Source: JANYLN01 sp041687575 (lineage in GTDB: Bacteria > Planctomycetota > Phycisphaerae > UBA1845 > JANYLN01). Taken from it: 64,000 bases of DNA. Positions 27,318-35,723 of the stretch are shown here, piece after piece. The DNA is taken from the NCBI GenBank assembly GCA_041687575.1, contig JAWLBS010000001.1, positions 9,418-73,417 of the forward strand. The letters run 5' to 3'. The number at the start of each line of letters is the position of its first letter. Position 1 is the first letter of the stretch. Below the pieces are notes generated by a model. That model had not been told where the DNA came from. It worked only from the letters and a program-made list of their open reading frames with translations, and did no database searches. The position numbers were made by a program, and so were the translations under genes.

Positions 27318-28382
27318 ATGAGATGGAGCAGGACACGGGCAGTCAGATGGATGGCAGCGGTGCTGGGGATCTGGCTGGCGACCCCGGCTGTGGCGGTAAC
27401 GCAGTACACGTACGTGGAATTGCCCTCTCTGGGCGGGGGCAGCCGCGGGCTGGGCCTCAACGATGCCGGCCAGGTTGTGGGGGAGTCGTGGGCACAGGGG
27501 CAGAGCGATTCGCCGGTGCCGGTGATCTGGGACGGCGGGGTGCTCGCCGCGCTGCCGACGGGCAGCCATGCCGGCGGATCAGCCACCGCGATCAACGGCA
27601 ACGGGACGATTGCCGGCTACCTGCGGACGGGGGACCAGGCCCCGGTGCCGGTCGTCTGGCGCAACGGGCAGATCGATACGTATCTCGGTGCGGTCGGGGG
27701 TGTCGACACGGTGCCTGAAGCGATCAACGATAGCGGAGTGGTCGTGGGCACTGCGCAATCGAGCGATCCATACGGGCCCTCAAATGCCCTGCGCTGGTCG
27801 CAAGGGGTGGCCCAAGATCTGGGGAACCTCGACTGGCCTTGGAGCGAGGCTCACGACGTCAACAGCGCCGGACAGATTGTCGGCTGGGCCAGATACTGGC
27901 CCTGGAATCCGGATGCGATGTATCTGCCGTGCCTGTGGGAGAACGGGACGATCCGGCAGCTCGATGTAAGTCCAGCTGTAGATGGGTATGGTGGTGGGCA
28001 GGCCTGGGCAATCAACGAAGCAGGCCAGATCGTGGGCACCCTCAATGGCGCTGCGGTCTTTTGGGAGAACGGGCAGGCAACGCTCTTGACGGAGACAGGA
28101 TTTGGGGCGGTCGCGCGGGACATCAATGACCTGGGGCAGATCGTGGGGGGGATTGGTTCAACAGCCGTCCTTTGGGAAGACGGCCAGGCCTACGATCTCC
28201 ACGACCTTCTGGACCCCGCTCAGCCGCTTGCCAGGCAATTCATTGGCGCTATCGCTGTCAATAATGCCGGACAGATCCTCGTAAATGGCGTCAGTCGCAG
28301 CTACCTGCTGACTCCCGTCCCTGAGCCGGGCAGCCTAGCCTTGCTGGGCGCAGCCTGCGTTCTGTGGCGGCGCCGGCAGTGA
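27318..28382 (+). CDS. HAF-repeat extracellular protein with PEP-CTERM sorting signal
   Basis: 354 residues from ATG 27318, with AAGGAGG close upstream; an earlier in-frame ATG at 27240 lacks this. A signal peptide (AVLGIWLATPAVA) is followed by about seven repeats of the HAF type with the core (I/V)NxxGqIVG: GLNDAGQVVG, AINGNGTIAG, AINDSGVVVG, DVNSAGQIVG, AINEAGQIVG, DINDLGQIVG, AVNNAGQILV. Such repeats are thought to form a propeller-like surface domain. The C-terminus VPEPGSLALLGAACVLWRRRQ (21 residues: VPEP, hydrophobic helix, basic end) is a PEP-CTERM signal for exosortase. Surface or matrix protein of unknown task, possibly phase-variable. Confidence 0.88.
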   Translation: MRWSRTRAVRWMAAVLGIWLATPAVAVTQYTYVELPSLGGGSRGLGLNDAGQVVGESWAQGQSDSPVPVIWDGGVLAALPTGSHAGGSATAINGNGTIAGYLRTGDQAPVPVVWRNGQIDTYLGAVGGVDTVPEAINDSGVVVGTAQSSDPYGPSNALRWSQGVAQDLGNLDWPWSEAHDVNSAGQIVGWARYWPWNPDAMYLPCLWENGTIRQLDVSPAVDGYGGGQAWAINEAGQIVGTLNGAAVFWENGQATLLTETGFGAVARDINDLGQIVGGIGSTAVLWEDGQAYDLHDLLDPAQPLARQFIGAIAVNNAGQILVNGVSRSYLLTPVPEPGSLALLGAACVLWRRRQ

Positions 28383-28431
28383 TAGACACGCCCGTCGTGC
28401 GCAATCCGCGAGGATATAGTCTGCTTTGTGT

Positions 28432-28535
28432 GATGGTTATGGGCGAGAGGGCGGCTCCGCCGAGGGTGTGCAGGGATGCAGAACGGGTGGGAAAGAACGA
28501 CTGATGACTGATGAAGATCTGACCCCCGTCTTTGC
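28432..28535 (+). repeat. Long direct repeat, copy B
   Basis: Partner of copy A (26951-27054), in the same orientation, beginning about 50 bp after the stop of the HAF-repeat gene. It starts GATGGTTATGGG and ends CCCGTCTTTGC. Confidence 0.9.
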
Positions 28536-28625
28536 CGAACATCCTGAGTATGCGTTCTGAGGCACAGGCTCTGGCGGACCTGAGGGATCCGTGTGCCCTT
28601 CCCTCGGTCTGCATCCGAGATTGGA

Positions 28626-28663
28626 CAGGCCCGCGGCAGGCATGACGCCCTGCCGCGGGCCTG
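28626..28663. repeat. Strong inverted repeat (15-bp stem)
   Basis: CAGGCCCGCGGCAGG / CCTGCCGCGGGCCTG with an 8-base loop. It has no T tract; it could still stop transcription or protect the 3' end of the HAF-gene mRNA. Confidence 0.6.
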
Positions 28664-28738
28664 CCACCTTCAGAGTCCCAAACGGGGCCGCCGGTATGAT
28701 GCAGGAGGCGGGGCGTGTACTCGTCCGAAGATCTGGTG

Positions 28739-28842
28739 CGACCTCACGGTCGCGGCTCCTTCCCACAGGATGTGGACGCCATACACCCTCAAAACGACAA
28801 CGGCACCCTCGCTCACGCTTCGGGCTCCTTCCCGCTTGTCTT
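28739..28842. repeat. Composite dispersed repeat, second copy
   Basis: CGACCTCACGGTCGCGGCTC, then ACAGGATGTGGAC, then CCCTCGCTCACGCTTCGGGC and TCCTTCCCGCTTGTC. The same three parts in the same order occur at 25085-25200. The first part also occurs alone at about 46811-46832 (reverse) and 49509-49531. Confidence 0.75.
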
Positions 28843-29093
28843 TGATCGCAACGCTTATCCGAGGGATTCCATGGTCACAAACAGCGTGACCATGGTACCC
28901 GGCACCCGCCCACTGACCCCTGACCCCTGCCGTTACGACACCCGACACCCGAAACCCGACACCCGGAAACAGTTGCACACAACCTCTGTTATCTGGTACT
29001 GTTAAGGCAATCGAAGGACCGAATCAGTGACGGGGCCGTCGCACGTCCGGGATGTTCACCTTACGCGGCCCCGGGTTTGGCGAGGCCCTTGCC

Positions 29094-31400
29094 ATGGAAC
29101 ATGTCTGGACGGCACGCTGGATACAGGACCCGCGCTTCAGCGGGCTGGCGCCGCGGGACCTGCTGCACCCCGAGCACCAGCCGCGCGACCTGCCCGCCCA
29201 CGAGCCCGGCCTGCGGAACGTGCACATGCTCGTCCGCAAGGAGTTCGACCTGCCCGAGCCGCCGGGACGGGCCGAACTGCTGATTACGGCCGATGACTAC
29301 TATTTGCTCTACATCAACGGCGAATTCGTCGGCCAGGGGCCGGCGCCCGCGTACCACTTCCGGTACAACGTCAACGCCTGGGACGTTTCGGATCGGCTGA
29401 CGGCCGGGCGCAACGTCATCGCGGTGCACGTGTACTACCAGGGCCTGCGCAACCGGGTGTGGAACAGCGCGGACTATCGGCAGGGAATGCTGGCGGAGCT
29501 GGTCGTCCGCACCGCCGCCGGCGGGCACGTGCTGGTCGCCTCGGACGCGACCTGGCGGATGCGGATCAGCGAGGCGTACCGGGCCGGGCCGATCATCGCT
29601 TACGACACGCAGTTCGCGGAGGACATCGACGGCCGGCTGCTGGAGCGCGGCTGGCAGCAGGCGGGGTTCGACGACGCGGCCTGGACCGCCCCGGCTGAGC
29701 GGGCGGTCGAGCAGACGGATTACACATTCGTGATGCAATCGACGCCGCCGCCAGCCGTGTACGACGTCGAGCCGGTGGAGGTCCGCCGCCTGGGGCAGGG
29801 GCGCTACCGGCTGGACTTCGGGCGGGAGATCACCGGGCGGCTGAAGGTGCGGGTGGCCGGGCCGGCGGGGCACCGCATCGAGGTGCGGTGCGGGGAGGAG
29901 CTCGAGCCGGACGGGTCGGTGCGGTACCGGATGCGGTGCAACTGCGATTACCAGGATTTCTACACCCTGGCGGGGGTGGACGGCGAGCAGGTCGAGTTCT
30001 TCGACTACAAGGCGTTTCGCTACGCCGAGGTGCTGGGCGCAGCCGGCGAGGTGGGGGCGGGCGATGTGCGGGCGATCGTGCGTCACTACCCGTGGCCGGA
30101 CAGTGCCGCGACGCTGCGGACGAGCAACCCGGTGCTGGATGAGATCTGGGCGATCTGCGCCAATGGCGTGCGGTGCTGCTGCCAGGAGACGATCGTCGAC
30201 TGCCCCAGCCGGGAAAAGGGGCAATACCTCAACGATGCGGCCGTCAGCGCGCACGCGCACATGCTGCTGACGGGCGACACCCGGCTGACGCGCAAGGCCC
30301 TGGCCGACGCCGCCGCCAGCGGGCGGTTCTGTCCGGGGCTGGCGGCGGTCGCGCCGGGCAGTTTCATGCAGGAGATCGCCGAGGCGAGCCTGCTGTGGCC
30401 GGTGCTGTTGCGGGAGTATTACCTGCACAGCGGGGACGAGGCGTTTCTGCGGGAGATGCTGCCGGTGCTGGACGGGCTGGTGCACTACTTCCAGCGGCAT
30501 GAGAACGAGGGGGGGCTGCTGGCGGACCTGCAGGAAAAGTGGAACCTTGTGGACTGGCCCGCCAATGCCCGGGACGGCTACGACTTCGACCTGAGCCCGC
30601 GGACCGGCGGGCAGGGGTGCCAGTGCGTGCTCAACGGGCACTATTACAGGTTCCTGGAGGCGGTGGCGGACTGCCGGCTGGCGGCGGGGCTGGACGTGGC
30701 CCGCGCGTGGCAGCGCCGCCGGGCGGCGTTCACCGAGGCGTTCACGCGGACGTTTCAGGACTCCCGGACGGGCCTGTTCGTCGATGCGGTCGGCAGCAAC
30801 CACTCGTCGCTGCACGCCAATGCGATGGCGCTGTGCGCGGGGCTGGTCTCGCCGGCGGCGCTGCCGGCCGTATTGTCACTGCTGCAGGCGAAGGGGATGG
30901 CGTGCGGCGTGTGGTTTGCGAGCTTCCTGCTGCAGGGGCTGATCCAGGCGGGTCAGTCGGAGCTGGCGATCTACCTGATGACGCGGGACGACCCGCGGTC
31001 GTGGCAGAACATGCTCGGCGAGGACGCGACGGCGTGTTTCGAGGCGTGGGGCGTCGATCAGAAGTGGAACACGAGCCTGTGCCACGCGTGGGCGGCTGGT
31101 CCGGTGGCGCTGCTGGTGGAGGGGATGCTGGGGGTGCAGCATGTGGAGGCGGGCTGGCGGGCGGTGCGGATCGAGCCGCGGATGCCGCGGATGTTGCAGT
31201 CGGTGGCGCTGCAGTTGCCGCTGCCAGCCGGGACGCTGAACGTATCGTATTCGCGATCCGGGCGGCTGGAGATCTGCTCGGTGCACCTGCCGCGCGAGGT
31301 GCGGCTGGTCGAGCCGTCGCGGGGTCCGGGCTGCTGGCAGGTCCGCACGGCCGACGCGGCGCGGGGGGCCTGGCTGTTGGAGCGGACGCGGGTGCGGTGA
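29094..31400 (+). CDS. Family 78 glycoside hydrolase, putative alpha-L-rhamnosidase
   Basis: 768 residues from ATG 29094 (GAGG 8 bp upstream; an ATG at 29052 would add 14 residues). Expected to release alpha-L-rhamnose from glycans or glycosides. N-terminal beta-sandwich: MEHVWTARWIQDP, then ITADDYYLLYINGEFVGQGP, RLTAGRNVIAVHVYYQG. Middle beta-domain: YRLDFGREITGRLKVRV and FDYKAFRYAEV. Catalytic (alpha/alpha)6 barrel: ETIVDCPSREKGQYLNDA matches the GH78 acid region, with WNLVDWP and EAWGVDQKWNTSLCHAWAAGP further on. C-terminal sandwich: RIEPRMP. No signal peptide is evident, so it may act on imported oligosaccharides. Confidence 0.85.
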   Translation: MEHVWTARWIQDPRFSGLAPRDLLHPEHQPRDLPAHEPGLRNVHMLVRKEFDLPEPPGRAELLITADDYYLLYINGEFVGQGPAPAYHFRYNVNAWDVSDRLTAGRNVIAVHVYYQGLRNRVWNSADYRQGMLAELVVRTAAGGHVLVASDATWRMRISEAYRAGPIIAYDTQFAEDIDGRLLERGWQQAGFDDAAWTAPAERAVEQTDYTFVMQSTPPPAVYDVEPVEVRRLGQGRYRLDFGREITGRLKVRVAGPAGHRIEVRCGEELEPDGSVRYRMRCNCDYQDFYTLAGVDGEQVEFFDYKAFRYAEVLGAAGEVGAGDVRAIVRHYPWPDSAATLRTSNPVLDEIWAICANGVRCCCQETIVDCPSREKGQYLNDAAVSAHAHMLLTGDTRLTRKALADAAASGRFCPGLAAVAPGSFMQEIAEASLLWPVLLREYYLHSGDEAFLREMLPVLDGLVHYFQRHENEGGLLADLQEKWNLVDWPANARDGYDFDLSPRTGGQGCQCVLNGHYYRFLEAVADCRLAAGLDVARAWQRRRAAFTEAFTRTFQDSRTGLFVDAVGSNHSSLHANAMALCAGLVSPAALPAVLSLLQAKGMACGVWFASFLLQGLIQAGQSELAIYLMTRDDPRSWQNMLGEDATACFEAWGVDQKWNTSLCHAWAAGPVALLVEGMLGVQHVEAGWRAVRIEPRMPRMLQSVALQLPLPAGTLNVSYSRSGRLEICSVHLPREVRLVEPSRGPGCWQVRTADAARGAWLLERTRVR

Positions 31401-31525
31401 AGGGGCGGGCGGCAATAGCGTGCATCCGCAGTCGCCCATGAACCTTCCGCTCGCCCGAAGGCATGAAGAGCAGGGACTCTTCGGAGCAGAAAGCAAGGGT
31501 GTCTGCTGACCAATGGTGTGAAACT

Positions 31526-31598
31526 GGGCGATACTGGACTCGAACCAGTGACCTCACGGGTGTGATCCGTGCGCTCTAACCAACTGAGCTAATCGCCC
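31526..31598 (-). tRNA. tRNA-Val (anticodon CAC)
   Basis: Minus-strand cloverleaf: acceptor GGGCGAT / ATCGCCC plus A, D-arm AGCTCAGTTGGTTAGAGC, anticodon stem CACGG/CCGTG around loop ATCACAC, T-arm with GGTTCGAGTCC. The loop gives anticodon CAC, reading GUG. CCA is not encoded. Confidence 0.95.
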
Positions 31599-31613
31599 TT
31601 CGTTCGGGCAGCT

Positions 31614-31642
31614 ACTATAAGCGCACCCGGCACGCTTTTCAA
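31614..31642 (-). promoter_or_regulatory. Promoter of tRNA-Val
   Basis: On the minus strand TTGAAA (31637-31642), exact 17-bp spacer and TATAGT (31614-31619), 15 bp before the tRNA 5' end. Confidence 0.75.
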
Positions 31643-31788
31643 CCTCCCTTGCGGCGCGACGTTGAATCCTTCAGCGCCACCGGCTACAACGGGTCGCCGG
31701 ACCGAGCGACGGGGCGGGCCGCTGGCGGTGATGGTCGGGCGGCAACCCGGTTCGGCAGGCAAGGCCGCCATCCGGCGGGAAGGTCACA

Positions 31789-33402
31789 ATGCTCCAGTCC
31801 TGGATCCAGACATTTCGACGCAGCCGGCGGATCGCCGTGCCGGTCCACGTGCCGGCCCGCAAGTCCGGCATCGTCTCTCGGACGATCGAGCTCCTGCCGG
31901 CCACGCTCGACCACGTGACTGAACTGCTTGTACCCCTGAGCATTGGGCCTGATCTGCCGGTTGAGGTGCTCGTTCGGGTCGGTGATCGGGTGGAGGCGGC
32001 CGCGGTCATCGGCCGGGCGGGCGCGAGTGCAGCGGCGGACTCCGATGGATCGGGGCGAGACGTTTCGCCCGATGGAACTGGTGCCGAGCGGGATTTCGAG
32101 GTCGGCCAGATAGCCGGTCAGCCCCCCGGGGATCGGGTCGGGATCCCCGTTTTCAGCCCTGCGGCGGGGGTTGTGGTGGGGACCGCTCTTGTCGATTCGG
32201 AATTCGGCTGCGACATCCCGGCCGTGCGGTTGCGGGTGGAGGGGGCCGGCCTGCTGGTGGTCCCCTCGGCGGTGCCAGGCCAGAAGGGGGCGGCGGTCGA
32301 ATCCGGCGGCGCAGCCGAGGATACGCCCGGTGGTCCGCCCGGCGATCCGGCGGGTGGGTCGAAGGCTGCCCCGGGCGGCAACGGGACGCAAGGCGAGTTA
32401 TCGGACGACGGGCCAGGCCTGCGCGATGTTCTGGCCGAGATGGCCCGGCTGGAGGACCTGCCGGCTGCGCTGGACGAGCTGGGGGTGATCGCGGCGATCG
32501 GGGGGCGGTACGAGCCGCTGGGGCAGGTGCTGCGGCGGGTGGCGGGGCGGGTGAACCTCCTGCTGATCAACGCCTTGCAGAGCGAGCCGCGGCTGGGGTC
32601 CCACTCGCGGCTGACGATGGAGGCGACCGGGGCGATTGCCGCGGGGGCGCGGGCGATCCTGGCGTACCTGGGGCTGGCCAGGGCCACGCTGCTGGTCAGC
32701 GGCCCCCACGTGCAGGAGGACCTGCTGCGGCGCCGGCTGCGGCGGTCGCGGCTGCGGGTCGTGCCGGTGCGGACGACCTGGCCGGGCGGCGAGGACGCAC
32801 TGGTCCTGCGGCGGCTGTACGGGCGGGGCTCGGGCGACGGGTCGCACGAGTGCGGGCATGGCGGATGCCTGGTCCTGCCGGCTGACGCGGTGTGGCGGGC
32901 GGGCCTGTCGCTGGTGCACCGCCGGCCGGTGACCTGCCAGGCGATCACCCTCGCCGGCGACTGTATGAAGCCCGGCAGCCAGCGGGTCTACATGGCGCCG
33001 GTAGGGCTGACGATCCGGGACCTGGTCGGTTGCCTGCAGCGTAGCGGCATGCTGCGGCGCGAGCCGCGGGTGATCCTGCTGGGCGGGCCGATGACCGGCA
33101 CGAGCGTCGTCGACGCCAGCCGGGCCGTGGTCACCCGCGCGACGCAGGCGGTGCTGCTGATGGATCACAAGCCGCAGCGCCGCACGACGGGGTGTGTGCG
33201 GTGCGGCTGGTGCATCTCCGGCTGCCCCGTGGGGATCGATCCGGTGGCGATCCTGGATGCGATCGAGGCCGGCCAGCGTGCGGCGGGGCGACTGGCGGCC
33301 CGCCGTTGCATCGAGTGCGGGGTGTGCAGCTACGTATGCCCGTCGCATCTGCCACTGGCGCAGGCGGCGCGGACGGCGCGGCGGCTCGGGGCGGGAAGAT
33401 AG
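31789..33402 (+). CDS. RnfC-like iron-sulfur electron-transfer protein
   Basis: 537 residues, soluble. N-terminal barrel-sandwich segment with PLSIGPDLPVEVLVRVGDRV and a second half (VGIPVFSPAAGVVVG) resembling the RnfC N-terminus, split by a Gly/Asp-rich insert. A flavin/NADH-binding-like domain follows (VNLLLINALQSEPRLGSHSRLTMEATGAIAAGARAI). An SLBB-like part (VYMAPVGLTIRDLV, VILLGGPMTGTSV) precedes two 4Fe-4S clusters: CVRCGWCISGCP near 469 and CIECGVCSYVCPSHLPL near 505. The usual RnfC marker INGAECEP is altered to INALQSEP. No other rnf gene lies in the window, so whether it belongs to a complete Rnf complex, a PduS-like flavoprotein or another reductase is open. Confidence 0.78.
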   Translation: MLQSWIQTFRRSRRIAVPVHVPARKSGIVSRTIELLPATLDHVTELLVPLSIGPDLPVEVLVRVGDRVEAAAVIGRAGASAAADSDGSGRDVSPDGTGAERDFEVGQIAGQPPGDRVGIPVFSPAAGVVVGTALVDSEFGCDIPAVRLRVEGAGLLVVPSAVPGQKGAAVESGGAAEDTPGGPPGDPAGGSKAAPGGNGTQGELSDDGPGLRDVLAEMARLEDLPAALDELGVIAAIGGRYEPLGQVLRRVAGRVNLLLINALQSEPRLGSHSRLTMEATGAIAAGARAILAYLGLARATLLVSGPHVQEDLLRRRLRRSRLRVVPVRTTWPGGEDALVLRRLYGRGSGDGSHECGHGGCLVLPADAVWRAGLSLVHRRPVTCQAITLAGDCMKPGSQRVYMAPVGLTIRDLVGCLQRSGMLRREPRVILLGGPMTGTSVVDASRAVVTRATQAVLLMDHKPQRRTTGCVRCGWCISGCPVGIDPVAILDAIEAGQRAAGRLAARRCIECGVCSYVCPSHLPLAQAARTARRLGAGR

Positions 33403-33781
33403 TTGCCAGTGGATCCTTCGCGTTGCTCAGGATGACAGCAGAGGATCGCTCCAAGAGGCAGAGATCCTTCACTGCGTTCAGGATGACAGCGTGTGGCGGG
33501 CGCCGTTCGACTCGCTTGGCTCGCTCACGGCCGGCAGCCCGCCCTACACGGTGGCATCGTCGCCAGCGGCATGGATTTGGTGGGCAGATAGCCCACCCTA
33601 CAGCCCTGCCTCCTGCCGTTGTTGTCGTTCATCCGCGTTCAATCCGCGTTCATCCGTGGCTGAAATCGTCGTTGCTGTTGCCGTGGTTGTTGTCCCTGAT
33701 CCCGCCCCCCCCCCAACCCGCTCATCCATCCACGGCCGATGCCGCCGTTTCATGTTGTCATGTTGTCACGGTGTCATATCC
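33403..33781. repeat. Intergenic region filled with dispersed repeats
   Basis: Two direct copies of GATCCTTCnCnTnGnTCAGGATGAC (33411-33438 and 33461-33489), one long GGCGGGC...GCCCGCCCTAC repeat (33491-33548), a variant GGTGGGC...GCCCACCCTAC (33579-33603) with the same symmetry, a TCATCCGCGTTC repeat (33636-33660) and a 9-C run near 33705. No gene seen. Confidence 0.7.
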
Positions 33782-34708
33782 TCATCCACCTGCGGCACCC
33801 CGGTTCGCCTTGTCCAAATACTTCGCCAGCCAGTAGTGGGCCTTCATGAACGGCACGGCGGCCCCGCCGGCCTCGGCGCGGCGGATCGGCACGGCCAGGA
33901 TGTACTCCAGTTCCAGCTCCGCGCGGTTCTCGTAGTCGATCAGCATGCTGGTCTTGTACGGCTTCATCCGCCGCGTGTTGGCCAGCATGCGTTCGGGGAA
34001 GTCCGGCGGCAGAGTGGCGCCGTCGGCGGCGGCGCCAGCCATCACCTCGTCCATCAGCTGCCGGGCTGTTAGCAGCAGGTCGGGGTCCTGCATGATGATG
34101 TCGGTGGTCACGCCGCCGGCGGTGATGCTCAGCGTGTTGTAGGGGATGTTCCAGCAGAGCTTCTGCCAGCGGGCCTGCTTGAGCGAGTCGGCGGTGGTCG
34201 TCTCGATGCCGCCGTCGCGGAGCACCTCGGCGACCTCGCCGGCGGCCGCCACGTCTCCCTGCATGTGGCAGACGAGCACGTGGCCGTAGTCCAGGTGGTG
34301 GATGTGCCCCGGCGCGACGCGGTTGATGCAGGTGAAGGCCAAACCGCCGAAGATGCGGTCGGGGTCGAACCACTCGGCGAGTTTCTCTTCGACCCCCAGC
34401 CCGTTCATCAGGGCGAGGATCCGTGTGGCCGGCCCGACGACCGGCGCCAGCAGCGGCTGGGCCTGGTCCAGCACCGTGGTCTTCAGGGCGCAGATGACCA
34501 GGTCGACCGGCCCGATCTCCTCAGCTCGGTTGTAGACCTCGGCCTGCAGGTGAAAGTCGCCCCAGATGCTGCGAACGGTCAACCCCTCGCGCCGAACGGT
34601 CTCGTAGTCGCTGCGCATCAGGAAGCTTACGCGATGGCCGGCGCGGGCGAGGCGGGCCCCGTAGAAGCACCCGACGGCCCCGGCCCCGATGACGGCGATG
34701 GTCTTCAC
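33782..34708 (-). CDS. Putative 2-dehydropantoate 2-reductase (PanE/ApbA-like)
   Basis: 308 residues from GTG 34708; the GGAGG just upstream is inside the first codons of a slightly longer ATG frame (34723), so GTG is the likelier start. N-terminal NAD(P) site IAVIGAGAVGCFYGARLARAGH; further motifs VICALKTT, LALMNGLGVEEKL, GGLAFTCINRVAPGHIHHLDYG and the catalytic-lysine region KQARWQKLCWNIPYNTLSITAGG. PanE would reduce ketopantoate to pantoate for coenzyme A. The family has many lookalikes and other 2-oxo acid reductions are possible. It follows the SDR gene by 26 bp, suggesting an operon. Confidence 0.8.
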   Translation of the reverse strand: MKTIAVIGAGAVGCFYGARLARAGHRVSFLMRSDYETVRREGLTVRSIWGDFHLQAEVYNRAEEIGPVDLVICALKTTVLDQAQPLLAPVVGPATRILALMNGLGVEEKLAEWFDPDRIFGGLAFTCINRVAPGHIHHLDYGHVLVCHMQGDVAAAGEVAEVLRDGGIETTTADSLKQARWQKLCWNIPYNTLSITAGGVTTDIIMQDPDLLLTARQLMDEVMAGAAADGATLPPDFPERMLANTRRMKPYKTSMLIDYENRAELELEYILAVPIRRAEAGGAAVPFMKAHYWLAKYLDKANRGAAGG

Positions 34709-34734
34709 GGATCTCGCCTCCATGCCATGGGCGG

Positions 34735-35514
34735 CTAGAGGGTCTTGATGTGGAACCCGCCGTCGACGTTGATGACCTCGCCGGTGCTGAAGGGCAGGTC
34801 GCCCCGGGCGATGGCGGCGACGGCCTTGCCGACGTCCTCGGGCTGGCCCCAGCGGCGGATCGGCGTGAGGCCGCCGGCGATCAGCTTGTCGTACTTGTCC
34901 TTGACGGCGCTGGTCATGTCGGTCTGGATGATGCCCGGGCGGATCTCGTAGACGTTGATATTCTGCTCGGCCAGCCGGGCGGCGTACAGCTGCGTCATCA
35001 TGCCGATACCGGCCTTGCTGATGCAGTATTCGGCGCGGTTGACGCTGGCGGCGTAGGCGCTGATGCTCGAGACGTTGACGATCGCGCCCCGCTCGATGGT
35101 GCGGCTGCCGATCAGGGTGAGCATGACGTTGGCCACGCGCTGGGTCAGGAAGAACGGCCCTTTCAGGTTGACCTGGATGAGATCGTCGAAGGATTTTTCG
35201 GTGGTCTCGAGGATGTCGGCGCGGACTTTCGGGGCGATCCCGGCGTTGTTGACCAGCACGTCGATCCGGCCGTATGTGTCCAGCACGAATGAGACGATCA
35301 GTTCCCGGTGGGCGGCCTCGCCGATGTTGCCCTGGACGATATCGGCCTGGCCACCGCCGGCTTCGATCAGTTCCTTGGTCTGCTGGGCGGCGTCGAGGTT
35401 GCTCTGGTAGTTGATCACGACGAAGTACCCGCTACGGGCGAGCTCGAGGCAGATGCCCCGTCCGATGCCCCGGCTGCCGCCGGTGACCAGCGCCACGGGT
35501 GTCTTGATCGCCAT
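34735..35514 (-). CDS. Short-chain dehydrogenase/reductase (3-ketoacyl-ACP-reductase-like)
   Basis: 259 residues from ATG 35514, preceded by GAGGAGA; an open frame reaching to 36240 runs through a hairpin and the RRM gene and is not real. Classical SDR marks: VTGGSRGIGRG near 10, NNAGIAP near 91, Ser in VNVSSISAY near 144 and the catalytic YCISK near 160, then RPGIIQTDMT. The end SFTGEVINVDGGFHIK-like (FSTGEVINVDGGFHI) is typical of FabG-like enzymes. Likely NAD(P)-dependent reduction of a keto group; substrate unknown. Heads a probable two-gene operon with the PanE-like gene. Confidence 0.85.
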   Translation of the reverse strand: MAIKTPVALVTGGSRGIGRGICLELARSGYFVVINYQSNLDAAQQTKELIEAGGGQADIVQGNIGEAAHRELIVSFVLDTYGRIDVLVNNAGIAPKVRADILETTEKSFDDLIQVNLKGPFFLTQRVANVMLTLIGSRTIERGAIVNVSSISAYAASVNRAEYCISKAGIGMMTQLYAARLAEQNINVYEIRPGIIQTDMTSAVKDKYDKLIAGGLTPIRRWGQPEDVGKAVAAIARGDLPFSTGEVINVDGGFHIKTL

Positions 35515-35585
35515 ATCCGAATTCTCTCCTCGTTCGACTGCACGTGGACTTGCGGTAAGCTCAGGGCCGAAGTGCCCGGCCGCGC

Positions 35586-35627
35586 AAACAAGCAGTGCCG
35601 GAGGGCACCCCTGCGGTGCCCTCCGGC
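35586..35627 (-). terminator. Terminator of the RRM protein gene
   Basis: Minus-strand hairpin with a perfect 13-bp stem (GCCGGAGGGCACC / GGTGCCCTCCGGC, 35597-35627) and a 5-base loop, followed by ACTGCTTGTTTG. It lies about 96 bp past the stop codon. Confidence 0.75.
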
Positions 35628-35723
35628 CAATAGCGGTGCCCGGTCGTTTGGTAGCCGCCCGGCCCGGGCTGTTACGGAAGGCCCGTCCAGTCCGTTGGCA
35701 AGGCGTTGGCTGGCCGACCGACT

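Larger units (their letters stand above)
28383..29093. other. Intergenic region with repeats and hairpin
   Basis: No gene seen. It holds direct repeat copy B (28432-28535), a 15-bp perfect inverted repeat (28626-28663) and a composite dispersed repeat (28739-28842). TTGCAC...TACTGT near 28975-29003 might be a weak promoter for the rhamnosidase gene. Confidence 0.5.

Noticed and set aside
33700..33715. 9-C run as another phase-variable tract
   Set aside because: It lies in a repeat-filled convergent gap with no promoter or start codon close by.
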